A DNA stretch of 10,055 bases from Hydrogenophaga sp. (lineage in GTDB: Bacteria > Pseudomonadota > Gammaproteobacteria > Burkholderiales > Burkholderiaceae_C), in NCBI GenBank assembly GCA_025458415.1, contig JALOSN010000089.1, forward strand, positions 1-10,055, read 5' to 3'. Shown here piece after piece: positions 7,204-10,055 of this stretch. The translations under genes were made by a program, and so were the position numbers. The stretch's first letter is position 1, and every line of letters starts with the position of its first letter. Below the pieces are notes generated by a model. It was not told the origin of the DNA, made no database searches, and saw nothing but the letters and a program-made list of their open reading frames with translations.

Positions 7204-7225
7204 CCGTTTTTTGGAGCTTTTCCCC

Positions 7226-8558
7226 ATGCGCCTCCTCGGCAAAGCGCTTACCTTCGACGACGTCCTTCTGGTTCCTGCGTACTATTGGCATTGTTCACAA
7301 GAACCTTTCGGCACAGGAGCAGGCGGCGCATGTGGCCAAGGTGAAGCGATACGAGTCGGGCGTGCTGCGCGACCCGGTCGTGATCACACCTCAGACCACT
7401 GTTCGCCAGGTCATGACGCTTTCCGACGAACTGGGCGTATCCGGATTCCCGGTGGTCGAGCACGGCAAGGTGGTCGGCATCGTGACCGGTCGCGACCTGC
7501 GGTTCGAAACGCGCTATGACCTGCCTGTCACCGAAATCATGACCACGCGCGAGCGTTTGGTCACCGTTGCGGAAGGCACGACGCCCGCCGAGGCCAAGGC
7601 CCTGCTCAACAAACACAAGCTTGAGCGCCTGCTGGTGGTCAACGATGCCTTCGAACTCAAGGGACTGATCACCGTCAAGGACATCACCAAGCAGCTAAAC
7701 TTCCCCAATGCCGCCCGTGATGCGGCCGGTCGGCTGCGGGTGGGCGCGGCGGTGGGTGTCGGCGAGGGCACGGAAGAGCGCGTCGAAGCCCTGGTCAAGG
7801 CCGGCGTGGATGCCATCGTCGTGGACACGGCCCATGGTCACAGCAAAGGCGTCATCGATCGAGTTCGCTGGGTCAAGCAACACTACCCCCAGGTTGATGT
7901 GATTGGCGGCAACATCGCCACCGCCAGTGCTGCACTGGCGCTGGTGGATGCGGGTGCCGACGGTGTCAAGGTCGGCATCGGCCCCGGCTCCATCTGCACG
8001 ACACGCATCATTGCAGGCGTCGGTGTGCCCCAGATCACCGCCATCGACAACGTGGCCACGGCCCTTCAGACCACCGGTGTGCCGATGATTGCCGATGGCG
8101 GCATCCGCTACAGCGGAGACATCGCAAAAGCCATTGCTGCAGGTGCCAACGCCGTGATGATGGGTGGCATGTTTGCCGGCACCGAGGAAGCGCCCGGCGA
8201 AATCGTGCTTTACCAGGGCCGCAGCTACAAGAGCTACCGCGGCATGGGTTCCATCGGCGCCATGCAACAGGGCAGTGCCGACCGCTACTTCCAGGAAAGC
8301 AGCACCGGAAATCCGAACGCCGACAAGCTGGTGCCGGAAGGCATTGAAGGGCGTGTGCCCTACAAGGGATCTGTCGTCTCCATCATCTACCAGATGGCAG
8401 GAGGTCTGCGCGCCTCCATGGGCTACTGTGGCTGTCCGACCATCGAGCACATGCGCGCCAAGGCCGAGTTTGTCGAAATCACCTCGGCCGGCATCCGCGA
8501 GAGCCACGTGCACGACGTGCAGATCACCAAGGAAGCGCCCAATTACCGGGCGGAATGA
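7226..8558 (+). pseudogene. guaB: IMP dehydrogenase, disrupted by internal deletion and frameshift
   Basis: GuaB oxidises IMP to XMP with NAD+, the committed step of guanine nucleotide synthesis. Translation from ATG 7226 (GGAG at 7213-7216) gives the typical N-terminus MRLLGKALTFDDVLLVPAY, then leaves the family at about 7283 and ends at 7519. The true continuation, IGIVHKNLSAQEQAA, starts at 7284 in the +1 frame and runs unbroken to TGA 8556-8558. Compared with E. coli GuaB, about 46 codons are missing at the junction, including the SAAMDTVTE segment of the IMP-binding barrel. The rest is intact: a CBS pair (about 7375-7690), GGNIATA, GIGPGSICTTR with the catalytic Cys codon at 7995-7997, IADGGIRYSGD, YRGMGS and the ITKEAPNYR end. 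A functional enzyme is not expected from this sequence; a sequencing or assembly error is a real alternative. Confidence 0.92.
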
Positions 8559-8565
8559 CTTTGCC

Positions 8566-8784
8566 GTGAAACCGGCCGCTCATCATGGGCAGGTGATCGC
8601 GCTCTACACGATGGCGGCGCTGTTCGCCGCCATGCTGGCCTATGGTCTGATCACCGGGGAAACTCCGGGGCGGTTCCCTTACCGTCGCGTCGAAGAAGCG
8701 CGCCAGTACTGGCAGGCGATGTCGCTGATCCTGATGTTGGCCATGGCCTGCCTGCTCGGCGCGCGCTGGCTGGCCAGGAAGTGA
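8566..8784 (+). CDS. Small two-helix membrane protein of unknown function
   Basis: A 72-aa product starting at GTG 8566, 7 nt after the guaB stop, has two hydrophobic segments. These are IALYTMAALFAAMLAYGLIT (about residues 11-30) and MSLILMLAMACLLGARWL (about 52-69). They are joined by a charged loop, GRFPYRRVEEARQYWQ (35-50). The N-terminus is short and the tail ends in RK, as in a small inner-membrane protein with both ends on the cytoplasmic side. The frame is open upstream, but that stretch shadows guaB. The start is inferred from the closeness to guaB and the absence of another candidate; the ribosome-binding site is weak, suggesting translational coupling. I do not recognise the family. 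Its stop is 9 nt from the stop of the convergent dehydratase gene. Confidence 0.65.
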   Translation: MKPAAHHGQVIALYTMAALFAAMLAYGLITGETPGRFPYRRVEEARQYWQAMSLILMLAMACLLGARWLARK

Positions 8785-8793
8785 CCGGGCGTA

Positions 8794-9276
8794 TCAGGCC
8801 TGGGCCTTGGGCATGGCCAGCAGCACCTGCAGGCTGGCCACCACGGTATCGCTCTGTCTGGCTTCAACCAGGCCATGTGCAAGTACGGGAGACATAAAGC
8901 GGGTCGTCGCGCGAAGCAAGACCGGAAGTCCCGTATGAACCGGGTGCATGAAGGTGCAGCGTCGCACACCAGCCAGCATACCCAGCTGGCGGCCATGCGG
9001 CATACCCGGTGACGCGTCCGTCGCGACCAGGCCCGCTCCGGTCGTCTGGGCGGCGGCTTCCACCAGCAATGATTCTGGCACGAAGGGGCTGCCCAGGGCG
9101 CGCACAAAGGGGTGGTCGTCCTGCCAGCATGCCTCACCTGTGAAAGAACGGGCATCATGGACCGTCAGACGTTGGAGCATGAGCATGCAGCCCCGATGGG
9201 GAAGCAGGTCGAGGAGGGCGGCCAGTCCGTAGCTCCGATCGGGCACAGCGGTCACCGAGGAATGCACCCCCGTCAT
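8794..9276 (-). CDS. FabA/FabZ-like 3-hydroxyacyl-ACP dehydratase (ApeP-type)
   Basis: This 160-aa protein looks like a hotdog-fold 3-hydroxyacyl-ACP dehydratase, removing water from a 3-hydroxyacyl-ACP during fatty acid or polyene chain building. Evidence is the LLDLLPHRGCMLMLQRL segment (about residues 20-36), which parallels the LLPHRxPMLLLD start of FabZ/ApeP proteins. Further support is HPFVRALGSPFVPESLLVEAAAQTTG (about 54-79), with the His and Glu positions of the family's active-site region and central helix. The canonical FabZ HFPGxPVMPG motif is not present, which favours the ApeP-like branch. ATG 9276 is 7 nt after the ketosynthase stop; a TTG at 9303 would overlap that gene by 20 nt. 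Neither start has a clear ribosome-binding site. It is very likely co-transcribed with the upstream ketosynthase. Confidence 0.8.
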   Translation of the reverse strand: MTGVHSSVTAVPDRSYGLAALLDLLPHRGCMLMLQRLTVHDARSFTGEACWQDDHPFVRALGSPFVPESLLVEAAAQTTGAGLVATDASPGMPHGRQLGMLAGVRRCTFMHPVHTGLPVLLRATTRFMSPVLAHGLVEARQSDTVVASLQVLLAMPKAQA

Positions 9277-9283
9277 GCAGAGG

Positions 9284-10055
9284 TCAGGAAGTGCGTCGCG
9301 CAACCAGGCATGCGTTGGTTCCGCCGAAGGCGAAAGAGTTGCTCATGACCGCATGCAGTCCCGGCACAGGCAGGGCTGCGTCGCGGACATGAAGAAGATC
9401 ACACGAAGGATCCGGGTCCAGCAGTCCAACCGTCGGGGGCAGGGCGCCGCGTTTCAGGGCCAGCACCGAGAGCGCCAGCTCCAGCGCACCGGCTGCGCCA
9501 ATCAGGTGCCCGTGCAGTCCTTTGGTTGAACTGACAGGCAGGTGATCGGTGTGGTCTCCAAAGACGCCGCGGATGGACTGGGCTTCAATGGCGTCGCCAG
9601 TCTCGGTGGCCGTTCCATGGGCATTGAGGTAACCAATATCTGACGGCAGCAGGCCTGCATCGTTCAGGGCTTCCCGCATGGCTCGCTCCTGGCCTTCACG
9701 CGAGGGCGCCGTCAGGTGCGTGGCATCGCTGCTGGTGCCATAGCCACACAGTTCAGCCAGGGGCTTGTCCATGCGCCGGCATGCGACATCGGCACGTTCG
9801 AGAACAAGACTGGCGGCTCCCTCGCCCAGCACAAAGCCGCTTCTCTCTCGATCAAAGGGACGGCAGCTACGGGACACGTCAGGTCCGTGTCCGCTGGCGA
9901 GTACGCGCAGCGCATTCCAAGCCATGTAGGCACCCGGGTTGATCATGGCTTCGGTGCCGAACACGACAGCGGCATCCAGCCAGCCATGCCGAATGGCCCG
10001 CATGGCCTCCCCCAGCGCCACGGCCGAAGAGGCGCAGGCCACGCTGTAGGTGTAG
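9284..10055 (-). CDS. Beta-ketoacyl-ACP synthase, FabF/ApeO-like (partial, N-terminus outside window)
   Basis: The visible C-terminal 256 or so residues belong to a KAS I/II-type condensing enzyme that extends acyl-ACP with malonyl-ACP. The catalytic Cys is in YTYSVACASSAVALGEA (codon 10034-10036). The two active-site histidines are in YLNAHGTATETGD (codon 9617-9619) and STKGLHGHLIGAAGALE (codon 9506-9508), with the conserved Lys in STKG. Other family segments are RPFDRERSGFVLGEGAASLVLE and the closing MSNSFAFGGTNACLV. All catalytic residues in view are present, so it should be active. The frame is open to the right edge, and about 150 residues should lie beyond it. Followed by a FabZ-like dehydratase, it resembles the apeO-apeP order of aryl-polyene clusters, but a general fatty-acid role cannot be excluded. 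Confidence 0.92.
   Translation of the reverse strand, partial: YTYSVACASSAVALGEAMRAIRHGWLDAAVVFGTEAMINPGAYMAWNALRVLASGHGPDVSRSCRPFDRERSGFVLGEGAASLVLERADVACRRMDKPLAELCGYGTSSDATHLTAPSREGQERAMREALNDAGLLPSDIGYLNAHGTATETGDAIEAQSIRGVFGDHTDHLPVSSTKGLHGHLIGAAGALELALSVLALKRGALPPTVGLLDPDPSCDLLHVRDAALPVPGLHAVMSNSFAFGGTNACLVARRTS

Noticed and set aside
7283..7519. Programmed ribosomal frameshifting in guaB as an explanation for the two frames.
   Set aside because: No slippery sequence or stimulator is evident at the junction. Besides the frame change, about 46 conserved codons are missing, which frameshifting cannot restore.
7695..8513. A 272-codon minus-strand frame opposite guaB.
   Set aside because: The composition is rich in Gly, His, Asp and Ala, typical of a codon-bias shadow, with no domain signature. 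The plus strand encodes the conserved GuaB barrel.
6867..8558. A single 563-codon plus-strand frame covering the antisense of the DUF4124 gene and most of guaB.
   Set aside because: It arises only because the guaB deletion shifts the frame. Its first ~140 codons are antisense to a gene with a signal peptide and then intergenic DNA; the real guaB start is ATG 7226 in another frame.

Overview
The window looks like a chromosomal segment from a betaproteobacterium of the order Burkholderiales, most like Comamonadaceae and relatives. This rests on the GC-rich sequence, the rbfA-truB-typA gene order, the form of the SmpB, TypA and TruB proteins, and TACAAT-type -10 boxes. It is inference from protein character and gene order; no search was run. 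Almost all of it is tightly packed coding sequence. I see no RNA genes, insertion sequences, CRISPR arrays or phage genes.

Left part (1-5138, plus strand): the 3' end of rbfA, then truB and typA, almost without gaps (2-nt spacer, then a 4-nt ATGA overlap). This is the tail of the usual translation and ribosome-maturation operon. A ten-helix EamA/DMT-family exporter follows, then a crotonase-fold acyl-CoA hydrolase/hydratase resembling 3-hydroxyisobutyryl-CoA hydrolase.

Middle part (5155-7055): smpB (minus) diverges from ratA-rnfH (plus) across a 58-bp gap. rnfH converges on, and overlaps by 7 bp, a minus-strand gene for a secreted or periplasmic DUF4124-type protein. The smpB-ratA-rnfH neighbourhood is classical in proteobacteria.

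Right part (7056-10055): a divergent control region of about 170 bp leads to guaB (IMP dehydrogenase). As given, guaB is broken. The first 19 codons are intact, then about 46 conserved codons are missing and the frame shifts by +1. The remaining roughly 425 codons are intact, including the CBS pair and catalytic Cys loop. This is either a recent loss-of-function deletion or a sequence/assembly error. A 72-aa two-helix membrane protein follows directly. Converging from the right edge are a FabA/FabZ-like hotdog dehydratase and a truncated FabF-like ketosynthase, an arrangement like the apeO-apeP pair of aryl-polyene-type fatty acid/polyketide clusters.

I found no convincing undescribed system. 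The most noteworthy signals are the guaB lesion and the edge of a possible aryl-polyene-type cluster.
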